Shown here piece by piece: positions 9,701 to 19,031 of a DNA stretch of 64,000 bases. This DNA comes from Pleodorina starrii (lineage: Eukaryota; Chlorophyta; Chlorophyceae; Chlamydomonadales; Volvocaceae): NCBI GenBank assembly GCA_030267565.1, contig BRXU01000014.1:2268001-2332000 (forward strand), written 5' to 3'. Position 1 is the first letter of the stretch, and each line of letters begins with the position of its first letter. A model generated the notes under the pieces. It was not told the origin of the DNA. It made no database searches and saw nothing but the letters and a program-made list of their open reading frames with translations. The position numbers and the translations under genes were made by a program.

Positions 9701-11159
9701 AACCGGGACGAGAAACGTAACTCGCAGTACGGCACGCAAAAGGCAGCAGTGCCGTGCAAAAGGCAGCAGTGCCGTGTCCTCCTGTCCCCCTCCGTGTGGC
9801 TGTCGTGGCTGCGGACTGGATATATGCGGTAGTCCGAATCAGGCGGACAAGCGGAGAACGGCTCTGCGCCGTTGTGCGCAGCTCTGCTGATGCGTCATGC
9901 CCGACCCTCAGTGCTGTGTCATCACCATAGGGAAGACAAGTAAACTCTGCGCCCGGAGCACTGCGGTTTCGGTTTTTGACCCAACTCAGCCTTCAGGGTC
10001 TCTCGGGGTCCCGCCGTCAAACACGGTACAAGCCCCATGGACGCGGACCCTCATCACGCTGTGCTGCATGATCGTCCATGTCAGGGTACGGCACAAAACA
10101 CACACACGCACAAAACACACGCACACACACATACCTTCGTACAGGTTGCCCCGGCCGCCGTCCTCCTCTTCGCCCTCCGCCTCATCCAGGTCTCGACCCG
10201 CAAAGCCACGCAGCAGCCGCCGAAGCATCGCCTCGTCGCCCCGCACCTCCTCCTCCTCGGCGACCTCCTCCTCCTCCTCCTCGTCCTGCTCTTCCTCTTC
10301 ACCCTCCTCCTCCTCCTCCTCCTCCTCCTCGTCCGTCTTGACGTCCTCCTCGTCCAACGCCGCACCCTCCTCCTCTTCCACCGCGGCATCCTCCTCGTCC
10401 TTGTCCTCGTTCTCGTTCTCGTCGTCGCTGTCGCCGGACTCCTGCCCAGCAATGCGCGCGCGGACGCTGCCGGCGAGCACCTGCACGACGCACAAAACGC
10501 AGCAGGCGCCTCACCCGCCGTATCTCTCTCCATCAAATCCTCCGCCGGCTCATGTGCCCGCCCTGCTGGGTCCCCAGGGCCCCCCACTCGTCAACGCCGC
10601 CTCGTGCTTCCCCATTGCCACCACTTCGGTTTCACCCTGTTTACCGTATCCCCGCCCGCCACCGCCGCCGCCCGCCGCTCGCCAGCCCACCACACTCACG
10701 ACTCACCGGCACTCGGAGCTCCGCCCCCGAAGACTCCTCCCCATCCCGGCTGCCCAGGGGCTGGCTGCCGCCGCTGCCGCCTCCCCGTCGGCGCCGCCCG
10801 CCGTCGGTGCCGCGCCGGCCGCTGCTGTCGCGCGCCGCCGCGGCGGCGCCTTTGTCGCCGCGGCGTTTGCTACTGCCACCTCCTCCGCCGCCTAGGACAT
10901 TGTCCATGTAGTCTTGTAGGTCCTCACCTAAGCCGCCGCTGCAGCTGCTGTCGTCGTCGCCGCCGTAGCTGCGGCGGCCGCGGGTGGATGCGCCCCGGCG
11001 CTGCTGCGGATGCTGATGGTGGTGGTGATGAGGGACTGGCGGCGGCCACGGCTGCTGGCGCGGGTTGCGGGGCGATTTGCCACCGGCGCCGTGGGAGCGG
11101 CCCAGGCCGTGGTCGGTGATGCGGACGCTACCGATTTGCACGTAGGCGGCCTCAAATGC
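4113..11159 (-). CDS. R3H and G-patch domain protein (Sqs1/NKRF-like), 5' end unresolved
   Basis: Eleven phase-consistent exons: 10707-11159, 10135-10480, 9064-9654, 8588-8760, 8204-8380, 7824-7901, 7260-7478, 6414-7039, 5464-6190, 5008-5221, 4113-4246, giving at least 1,245 residues. The N-terminal ATG exon lies upstream and was not found. Order: His/Arg-rich start with GEDLQDYMDNV, an acidic tract, LRPGEKKQLKKEKMK, an R3H-like domain over three exons (LEPMGSYGMSVAQSL, VYGLKHSVQGARKRKFLLLQ), low-complexity Gly/Glu/Ala linkers, then a C-terminal G-patch (YGNGIGSRLMARMGW, GDGLGRARQG, RPRSLGLG). R3H binds single-stranded nucleic acid; G-patch proteins of this layout (yeast Sqs1/Pfa1, animal NKRF) activate the DEAH helicase Prp43/DHX15 in splicing and ribosome assembly. 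Nuclear location is expected. The G-patch at the extreme C-terminus and R3H order match plant homologues. Function is inferred from family. Confidence 0.85.
4257..4819. repeat. (GGGGAA)n satellite, about 560 bp, in the last intron
   Basis: About 94 hexamer units. The centre (about 4435-4543) is pure GGGGGA, the flanks GGGGAA with single variants such as GGGGAAGTGG near 4644 and AGAGG near the end. It lies in intron 4247-5007 of the minus-strand R3H/G-patch gene, ending within about 10 bases of the 3' splice site. In the transcript it reads as pure C/U. Confidence 0.97.
7161..7215. repeat. 9-bp tandem repeat (CGGCAGACG)n in an intron
   Basis: Five or so copies of CGGCAGACG in intron 7040-7259 of the R3H/G-patch gene. 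Confidence 0.85.
7481..7737. repeat. 20-21-bp minisatellite (GGGAAGGGCAAGGAAA-type) in an intron
   Basis: About a dozen copies of a purine-rich unit built from GGGAAGGGAAGGGCAAGGAAA. It fills most of intron 7479-7823 of the R3H/G-patch gene and abuts the 3' splice site at 7479-7480. In the transcript it is almost pure pyrimidine. Confidence 0.93.
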
Positions 11160-12664
11160 CTGGGGGGAGGAGGGCGACGCGGGTGTTGCGGGCGGGGATG
11201 GGTTATAGCGCACCGGTTGGCTCGGTGTCGACAGGGGCCAGGCGAGGAGGCGCGAGAAGGACTTGGTGCGCGGCCATGGGCGAAGTTAACCGTCGGGTCT
11301 TTCAGGAGATGCCTCTTCCTACACCGACACCACAATTCACGCTTGGGGCGGGGCTTTTGCACCCGCGCAAAAGCGCTCGGCGCTGACAGCGCTTGGCGTC
11401 CCTGCTGACGGAGCCCTATCGGGCCATTCGGGACCGACCTGTTCCGTTTGCGCGGGGAATTCCTGCTCTTCGCCAAGCACAAACGAAGGACACTTCTTCT
11501 TTTTTCTGCCCATGACAGCAGTTCTTCTTCGCGATGTGGTGCAGTTGGGTGCAGTTATTACTATAATGAAGGAAACGCCTCAAAGACGATAAGTGACGCT
11601 GGAGACAAAAAGGGAAGGCCCTTGCAAAGGCTATATTGCCACTTGCTGGCTCTCCGTCCTGCCTGAAGCTGATCGTGGAGTCAGCCAGCTGCTCCGAAAC
11701 AAGCAACCGAGCAAAAACAGTCCCGGCGGCTGTAATACGGCTTGCATAAGCAATAACTCGCATTCACAAATAGCTGTTTGAGTAAGGAAGACACACGGCG
11801 CACGCATGTAGTCCACGTCTCACGAAGTCGACGTGTAGTACACGTCTTGAAGGTTGAACGCTCGGAGCGCTATCGCAGCTTGAGAGAACACTACACGTCA
11901 CCCATTGGCTCACGGCGTCCATCACTATGGGTCGGTCCCATGTGGTCAATACCGGCGCTGGGTGGTCAGCCTGTTGTAATCAACCAAGATGGTTCGAAGC
12001 TCCCAAGCCAAATCCGTCAATGTCGTATATTTGCGTAACAGTCTTCGGGGAGCCCCGCCATCACCCACAAACCACCACCATGACGTAGGTGCTACCGTTA
12101 GTCTCGCATAAGTGCACGAAACCTCTGTAGGCGACCGCTAAGGGAAGCTGCACCAATACTCCAGATCTGTTTCCGCCAGCGCCGGTGTCCGGGGAGAATG
12201 GCCCGCGATGCCGCGAAGGCGCGTATGGCTCGGAGATTGATGAGGACGAGCAACTTGTCCAAGCCATTCCAGGCCCAGGTATGTTGCGCTTGCGAACTTC
12301 CGCGTAGCGAAACCATGGTGCGTGTGTCAAGGTGTCCCCGTCGTTTGCCACCTCACACACTTTCCTGGGCGGGAGACAACAAGGTAAGGCACTTGCAAAG
12401 GCTATATTGCCATTCGCTGGCTCTCCGCCATGCCTGAAGCTGATTGTCGAGTCCGTTGGCTGCTCCGAAACAAGCAACCGAGGGGTCCCGGCAAAATACG
12501 GCCTTGCGCAGGATAGCAGAAGTAAAACATTGTATTCGTAGATGGCAGCTTGGGTAACAAAGACACGCGGCACACGCACGCAGTCCATACAGTTACCTTA
12601 TTAGGTTACGCTCGGAGCGCTATCGCAGCTCGAGAGAACAATACACATTACCCATTGCCTCAGC
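11160..12664. promoter_or_regulatory. Divergent intergenic region between R3H/G-patch and MYND genes
   Basis: The minus-strand gene starts to the left and the plus-strand MYND gene to the right, so both promoters and 5' UTRs, and the missing first exon of the R3H/G-patch gene, must lie here. Most of the region is a partial duplication (11601-11980 and 12371-12732). I see no clear TATA box that I would place. Confidence 0.45.
11601..11980 (+). pseudogene. Decayed duplicate of the MYND gene 5' end
   Basis: This 380-bp segment is an imperfect copy of 12371-12732, the upstream region and first codons of the MYND gene. Shared blocks include CTTGCAAAGGCTATATTGCCA, GCTGCTCCGAAACAAGCAACC, CGCTCGGAGCGCTATCGCAGC, and CATGTGGTCAA-ACCGGCGCTGGGTG-TCAGCCTGTTGTAAT. 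In this copy the start codon position reads ACG instead of ATG, and the first zinc-ligand Cys codon TGC is TGG. Similarity stops right after TGTTGTAAT, so the rest of the MYND finger is missing. It cannot encode the domain. Confidence 0.8.
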
Positions 12665-12732
12665 ATGACGTCCATTACTATGGATCCGCCCCATGTGGTC
12701 AACACCGGCGCTGGGTGCTCAGCCTGTTGTAA
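12371..12732 (+). repeat. Intact copy of the duplicated MYND 5' segment
   Basis: Partner of 11601-11980. It covers about 290 bp upstream of the MYND gene's ATG plus its first 68 coding bases. The two copies are separated by about 390 bp of non-repeated sequence. Confidence 0.8.
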
Positions 12733-15700
12733 TGTGGCGCCAGGCAGGCTTCTGCGTTGCGGTGCCTGCGACTCTGCGTGGTACTGCAGCGAGGAATGTC
12801 AGCGAAAGCACTTCAAGGAGCACAAGCCGTTTTGCCGAGCCTTGCGGCTGTTCCAATCTCTTCAGGTGGGCAGCTGTCCGTCGGGCTTGCGCTGACTTAT
12901 TTTGCACGTCATTTGGATGCGTTCTTGGCGTATCTTGTTGTACCTGTACTGTTATCCATGGTTCTATGCCCGTATGCGTCACTGGAAAGGGGTTACACTC
13001 TATAATGCGTCGACACTGAAAGGGTTGTGCCATCCCAGATGCACCTGTGATCCGACTAAAGGCTCCCTCTCATCTCATCGGCATCTCGTGTTGCAGAAGG
13101 ACCTGCCTCCGGAGACGTGGCCGCGCACTGCGCGAGATTTCTACGTACAGGTGCGACTGATACGGAGGGCCGCAAGGCGGCCGCTCCGGACCCAAATTGA
13201 CCTTTGCAAGCAGTGAACTCTTAATTGGCTTCACGGCAGCACATGCCCGGGGCTCCGCGCTTCGCCTGTCTTCGTACGCCGGCTCCCCGAAACGCCACCC
13301 GGCACTCGAACGATATTTACATCCGAAACCTGCTTACGCGCCACAACCAGCGTTACTCCTGTAACAAGCTAATGTATCAAAATATAAATATACCCTCTGC
13401 TCGCTGGCCCTGTGGCTTTATGCAAACTACCGTGTTACGTAATTCGCCTAATTCCCCTCAGCGCACCAACTGTCAGCGGATTTTGGAGCCCATGCTGCGC
13501 CGCCCGCTCAGCCGCGCCGAGCTGCGCGCCATTCTCGGGGAGGCCAAGTGCAGCATTTGCATGCGCACCCGTCTCCAGCTCGCCAGGAGCGGTGCCACAG
13601 CCGCGGCAGCCGCAGCCCCGGCTGCGGCTGCTGCCAACGGCGGAACCGCACAAGTGCAGGCGGACGCCGCCGCCGCCGCCGCGAAGCGGCCCCTGCCGCC
13701 CAAAGACCCGGACACAAGCAGCGGGGACGGCCGCGGCGGCGAACGCAGCGGCGGCAACGGCGAACTCCACAAGGCTAACGGCACGGCCCAGGTCACCACC
13801 ACCGCCAACGGCGGCGGCGCCGCCGCCGTCCTCAGCTGCTGCCCGCACTGCCACTGGGGCTGGGCCTGCCCCGAGCACCGGGACGCATACCTGGCGGGTC
13901 CCCACGCCGCCGTCTGCCTCTCCTACCAGCACATGAACGACAGCCAGCTGCTGACGCACCGTTATCTGACCGCCACGGGCCGCCTGCCCAACTACGTTCC
14001 CGACAAGTTGCCGCGACCCATGGGTCAGTCGGGTCAGTCGGGTGCCGTCGCGTCCTGGCAGCCCGTGCCTGCCGGCTGGGCGGCCTTCCAGGCGTGGCGG
14101 CCTCTGCCGGCGTTCGACCAGGCCATGATGTGCCTGCTCACCAAGCGCATGTCGCAGGCGCTGACAGTGGCGCAGGTGGGCGGGTGGGGACCGGGGAGGG
14201 AGGCGCAGGTGGGCGGGTGGGTGGGGAGTCCCCAGTCCCCACTGGGGACTGGGGGAAGGGAGGCAGCGGGCCAGGCTGGAGGGAGGGTAGATGTGGTGCA
14301 GGTTGGGTGGTGGTGGTGGTGGTGTTTGGGGGGGAAGGGGTAATAAGGAAGAATCCGCAGCGATCAAAGGGAGGCGGTGGGAGCGGTGGGAGCGGGCCAG
14401 TTTGGAAGCAAGGCAGACGGCATAGCGTGCAGCCTGCCAGGTAGGTGGGGAGTGGTTGATTGGGTTTTAGGGTTTTAGGGCCCTTTAAGACCTTTTGTAG
14501 GCCATGGTGCAGCCTGCGGGTAGGTGGGTAATGAAGGAGGTAGGTGGGAAGAGGTTGATGCGGACCGCAGCAAAGGGAACGGAGGCGAGGGAGCGGGGCC
14601 GGGAGGAAGGGGTGAAGAGATGGAGCGACAGAGGCAGGGAGGTAGGGAGGGAGGGAGGGCAGGCGGTGGTGAGGGCAGAGCTCCTGGAGTATGAGTGTGG
14701 CAGCGAGGGCTGCTGATGCTGATGCTGATGCTCCTTGCCCCCTCGTGAAAGCCATGACCTGCGTCCCGCCCTCATCCACCTTACGCGCCTGCCCCCTCCT
14801 CCCCCCCAACAGGCACTGCAGCACCACTACACTCCCCAGCAGCTGGCCTGCCGGTCCTCCCTGGAGATTCACGTGCTGGGTGCCTCCGCCTTCGAGGTGC
14901 CCGCGGACCGCATCTGGGAGGAGATTCTCAACCTGATGCCGCCGTACTGCCCGACGGAGACCCAGCAGCCGCCTGCGCCCGCTGCCAACGGAGCCGCCGC
15001 CGCCAACGGAGCCGACACCGCCAACGGAGCCGCGACGGCAGTCGTGAACGGAAGCGGCGGCGGCGGTGGCGGTGGCGTCGGTGGGCCGCGTGTGCTCCAC
15101 GTGGCATTCGTGGGTCCGGAGCTGCGGGAGATCATCGTGGAGGAGTCGGACGGGCGGGCGCTGCCGCAGGGTACGGCACTTTCCGTACCGCCGCCGCCAC
15201 CGGGCCGAGAGCTGCTGTACTCGTACCACCTGTGCCCTTACCAGGAGTTCGCGGCCGGCCGGAAGGGCGAGTGTTCCTGGCGGCGCCCCGACATTGCTGT
15301 TGCGTTCAACAGCGGCATTTCCGAGTACGATCGGGAGATGTGGGCGCCGGCGCTGGAGGTGCTCGTCCAACACGGTGTGCCGGTCGTGTTCACGTCGTAC
15401 AATGGCGAGGAGGCGGCTGCGGACGCGGCGGCGTGGCGGGCGGCGGGTGGCGAGGTGACGCTGGGGCCGGAGCGGAATCCCTTCAGGGCCATGGAGCCGG
15501 TCGCTGAGCCGTCACAGGTGTGTGACTGTGGGGGGGGAGGGCGTGATGGGGGACGTGTGGCGCGCAGGCGCGGGCTGTGTGTGTAAATGTGTGTAAATGT
15601 GCGCAAATGTGTGTGTATATATGTGCGATGGCGGTGCTGGCTCCCTCTCTGCCGCAGCCGCCGGCTGCGCCCGGTAGTAAAATACCGTGGCCGGGGTAGT

Positions 15701-16146
15701 GCCAGCCTGAGACAAAGGTATTTACCTACGTATCTCACGTCAACAGCCAGAGCCTCCCTGCCGCCGCCACGCTGCAATGCCTCCGTCCTGGGATGCTGCC
15801 AGATGGGGTGGTGCGAACGTGCGGTCCGCGTCCTCGTGTGCACTGCTCTGCTCCACCCTCCACCCTCCTGTCGCCTCCTCCTCCTCGACTCCAGCCCGCG
15901 CCCTGGCGACCTCCGTTCCTCCGCCGGCGCGCCTCCTCCTCCGGAGCCCTTCTGCCGCCGCGCCTCCAACCCGCGCCATTGCGCCCCACCTCCCCCGTTC
16001 GCCCTTTCGTCACTCCCGCCCGTCGGATCGGCTTGACGCGATGCGACGTGACGCGATGCGATGCGACGCAGGTGGACAACTTCTACTACCAGAACTACTT
16101 TTGGTGGTGCGGCCGCGCGCGGGGCAAGCAGCAGCAGCAGCAGTGA
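12665..16146 (+). CDS. MYND zinc-finger protein with MSS51-like C-terminal domain, 564 aa
   Basis: Four exons, all introns phase 0: 12665-12865, 13462-14175, 14813-15517, 16072-16146. Residues 18-57 are a complete MYND finger: C18-x2-C21, C32-x2-C35, C41-x3-C45, H53-x3-C57. The middle holds a Cys/His-containing segment (LSCCPHCHWGWACPEH) and Ala/Gly filler, then WAAFQAWR and LTVAQALQHHY. The C-terminal third matches the mitochondrial splicing suppressor 51-like domain: LEIHVLGASAFE, WEEIL, VAFVGPELRE, the YSYHLCPYQEF, PDIAVAFNSGI, VVFTSYNGEEA and NPFRAMEPV blocks, ending NFYYQNYFWW. Yeast Mss51 acts in cytochrome oxidase synthesis. Algae and fungi have many MYND proteins with this domain and varied or unknown roles, so mitochondrial function should not be assumed. 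The first exon lies in a duplicated segment. Confidence 0.88.
14230..14254. repeat. Perfect 11-bp inverted repeat in intron 2 of the MYND gene
   Basis: CCCCAGTCCCC, ACT, GGGGACTGGGG: a strong GC hairpin with a 3-base loop, within intron 14176-14812. Confidence 0.9.
14462..14480 (+). repeat. Telomere-like TTTTAGGG pair in an intron
   Basis: GGGTTTTAGGGTTTTAGGG inside intron 2 of the MYND gene. TTTTAGGG is the telomere repeat unit of Chlamydomonas. Confidence 0.85.
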
Positions 16147-19031
16147 CCACCGGGTCGCACCTCACGGGTTGCATCTCTCCGGATTGACCCCACCTCTGGA
16201 TTGCTTTGTTCTTTGTCTCCACGGGTCTCGCTCGCCCTCGTGTCACGACGAGCGCTCCCAGTCGCGGCGCGATCCACGATGCGGCGAAGCACTGGAGAAA
16301 CTGGTTTTTTCTTCGGGGGGGCAGGTGGGGGGTGCTATGTGTTACGTTGCTGCAGTCTGCCCGCATGCGAAATCGTTTCGTTCGTTGTGAACTTTGGACC
16401 GATTGATGAATGATGTCTTTTCCATTATCCATTATCCATGCTGCCTACGGTAGTGCCTGATAGGCTCTTCTGAATGGTCGGCGGGTCGGTGGGGATTCGG
16501 TGCTATAGCCGTGTGGGGTGAGGGGAAGGGGGGGTGGGCCGGGGTTGCACTGCTCGGTGCATGGCAGGAGTCCCCTCGCCTTCCCCTCGTTCCGTGTGTC
16601 AAGCTGTTCGTCCTTTAGGCTGTCAACCCTGCTCTCTCTCTCGCGCGCGCTTATGCGGGCGCTTTACCCGCCCTCTGCTCCTGCTTTGGAGCAAAGCGGG
16701 GGTAAGTACGGCTAGTGTCTATCAATTTTATCAGGTTCAGTTTTGCGGTCCTTCTGCATTCGGGGGCTTGGTGTACAATGCTGAGACGTGCGAAGACGTG
16801 CGAAGACGTGCATGGGCGGCATCAAATGGGCGGCGGTTAAGAAGGCGTGTGGAAGCAGGGCGCGACTGCAGATGATAATGATGAAACCACACCCGGCACT
16901 GCAAAATAGAGCATTCGGTTACCGGTTTTGAAGTGGCGCACGCGCACACGCACTTGCCGAGCTGCATGTGTCCACACACAACTGGAGTATACTCCATGTA
17001 TCCATACGCAACTGGATTATACTCCATGTGTCCATACTCAACTGTTTCCCCCGCGCCGCGTAAGGCGTAGGGGCGAACGATACGGCAGTTCTCCCACCCA
17101 CGTGACCGTCCGGGTCCTGGCGGTTGGCCGTTGACCGTTTATGTGGGGGCTTACTAATTCTCGTCACGGTTTTCCTTGTCACACTGCATCTGCTGGCAGC
17201 GGTCGGCCTCTTCAGGAAGGCCGGCTGGCTCCATGCGCGAGGTTCGAGTAACGTAAATACCTGCCTTGTTCACGTGACCCCCGACGGGGTTGTAGCTACC
17301 GTATACGGTATGGCTGCGCGACCCGCGGCCCTTCTCTTCTCTCTCTCTCCCATCGCGAAACACACGGACTCATGGAAGGGCGGTGCGCCGGGGCCGCCGG
17401 GGAGTGAACGCACGTGTCCAACTCGCGGCTTTCCTGTCTCCGGAGGATTGCCGGGCTTGTCTGTGCCTTTGTACCTGTGGAACATGGGTACTAGTAAGGC
17501 CCCGGCCGAATTTCGGTACGGCAGGCTCCGTGAGGCACTGACCTGATCGGAGCGTTTTGTTGTTGCCGTATGCTGGTCGTCGTACACGGTGCGGTGCGGT
17601 CCCGCATGCTCGAATGACGTCATCGTGTACCGTATTGTGCACCGCATTGTGGCGAGCTTGGCTGTAGTCTGGGGGGCTGCGGCGCTGCCATTGCCCTGCG
17701 CCTTACTCCAGAGACTTGCTGTGTGGGCATTGGCATTTGTCGGGGTATGCTAAAGATGAAACTGCCGTGTCGGAGTATGTTGTTTTTACAGGGGTATGTG
17801 AGGTTTGGGCCCGGGCCCGATGTTAAGGCACGTGCGGCTTGGGCACCCCGCGCGGTCCTCCCTCTGTGTTCCGTATTCCGTAGGTCGGGTCCATCTGGGT
17901 TGGTTAGGTGCTTGTTGGCCTGTCGTTGCGGATTGGACCTTACTTGCCGTACTTGCCTTGCCGTACTTCAAGCGTCGGAGGTCGTCATTACGGTGTGTGT
18001 GGGTTTGTGTGTCCTTCATCCGATGATTCGAAAATCGGCATTGTGTTTCTTCGATGCATTTTTGGGTGGGTTTGGAACTTTGGACATCCTGCCTGTGTCT
18101 GTGTGTGTGCGCGTGCATGTGTGCGAGTGTGTAAGGTGTGAATGATGGCTGAACAAGCATCCGCCTGCAAGTTGAGACGGTTTGGGACTTTGGAGGTGAT
18201 ACCGGTATTTGAAGGGCGAGAGGCAGATGTTCGGCCGAATTCGGAGCTGCCAGTTTTGCCGCCCCTGGTTTGTCCCCGTGAGTCTGGAGGACATTACGCA
18301 TGGTGTACGAGAAACTGTCACAGTTTGTCGTACACCTCATGCCCTTCTTTGTGTAAACCCCCAAAAGACCCTCCGTTGTCCGTTCCATCGCTGCGGCTTC
18401 CTCCTTGTAACTTGCTGCTGGTCGCAAGAAGTGGGTTGGACCACTTAGGGTCAACAGCGCCAAGGCGGGCTCCAGGCGTACAGGCTCGCGGCTCGCCCGC
18501 CCGAGTTATGTGCCCGCCTTTCTTCGCACCTGTGTGCGGATGCATGCCGGCGCCCGGTGGTGGCGATGTTCCAGGATTGACGATGTTGCGTGCATGAACG
18601 CAACATCGTCAATCCGTCAGGGTCAGGACGGGGAGGCGTGAGCTGGCAGGCGACCGTGCCGCGAGGTGCGACCTGGGGGGGTTCGTGTCTGTTCGCCACC
18701 CCGGCCACCCCGACAGGACCGGCATCCGGAAAGCGTCCGCGAAATCGAATGCAGGCCGGAGCGACTGCGGCAGAGTTGACATACAAGGGAAGTGAATCTC
18801 GCGGCCTTTGTAAGCGGGACGTAATCGTTGCGATGCAGTTTAATAATACATGCTTCTTCTGTCGTACTCCGACTCTCAACGCCCAAGACCGTTGGGTTGG
18901 AGGCTTGTGACCAGTCCCGCACCTGTGCAACAGATTACAGTAAGGAACAGCGTTTTGTATAGACAACTTGTAACAGCCTACGGTGATCGATTTGCTCCCG
19001 AACCAGCTGCTGCGACATAGTGCCCTAAACC
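16147..19031. other. Intergenic: MYND 3' UTR and STT7 upstream region
   Basis: No gene I can support. Several 100-140-codon frames occur (for example 17124-17546 +) but none shows a domain or joins to exons. Features seen: a perfect 18-bp hairpin at 18574-18615, repeated ACTGGA-TATACTCCATG motifs at about 16980-17030, and many GTACGG/CCGTAC motifs. The first TGTAA motifs after the MYND stop are at about 18130 and 18351, which would imply a long 3' UTR. The STT7 promoter must lie near the right end. Confidence 0.5.
18574..18615. repeat. Perfect 18-bp hairpin
   Basis: GGATTGACGATGTTGCGT, a 6-base loop GCATGA, then the exact reverse complement of the first arm. It lies about 420 bp upstream of the STT7 start codon. 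It could be a small inverted-repeat element remnant, a structured RNA element in a 5' leader, or a protein site. Confidence 0.95.

Noticed and set aside
10299..10495. Plus-strand Leu-rich frames opposite the acidic tract
   Set aside because: The minus strand reads as a Glu/Asp tract in an exon with good splice sites and correct phase; the Leu runs are its reverse strand.
13225..13461. Upstream extension of MYND exon 2 to an ATG at 13225
   Set aside because: The acceptor at 13460-13461 joins in phase to the MYND exon, and the 13225-13461 part has no resemblance to the family.
17124..17546. 140-codon frame with a hydrophobic start
   Set aside because: No recognisable domain, no supporting splice partners, and composition typical of noncoding DNA here.
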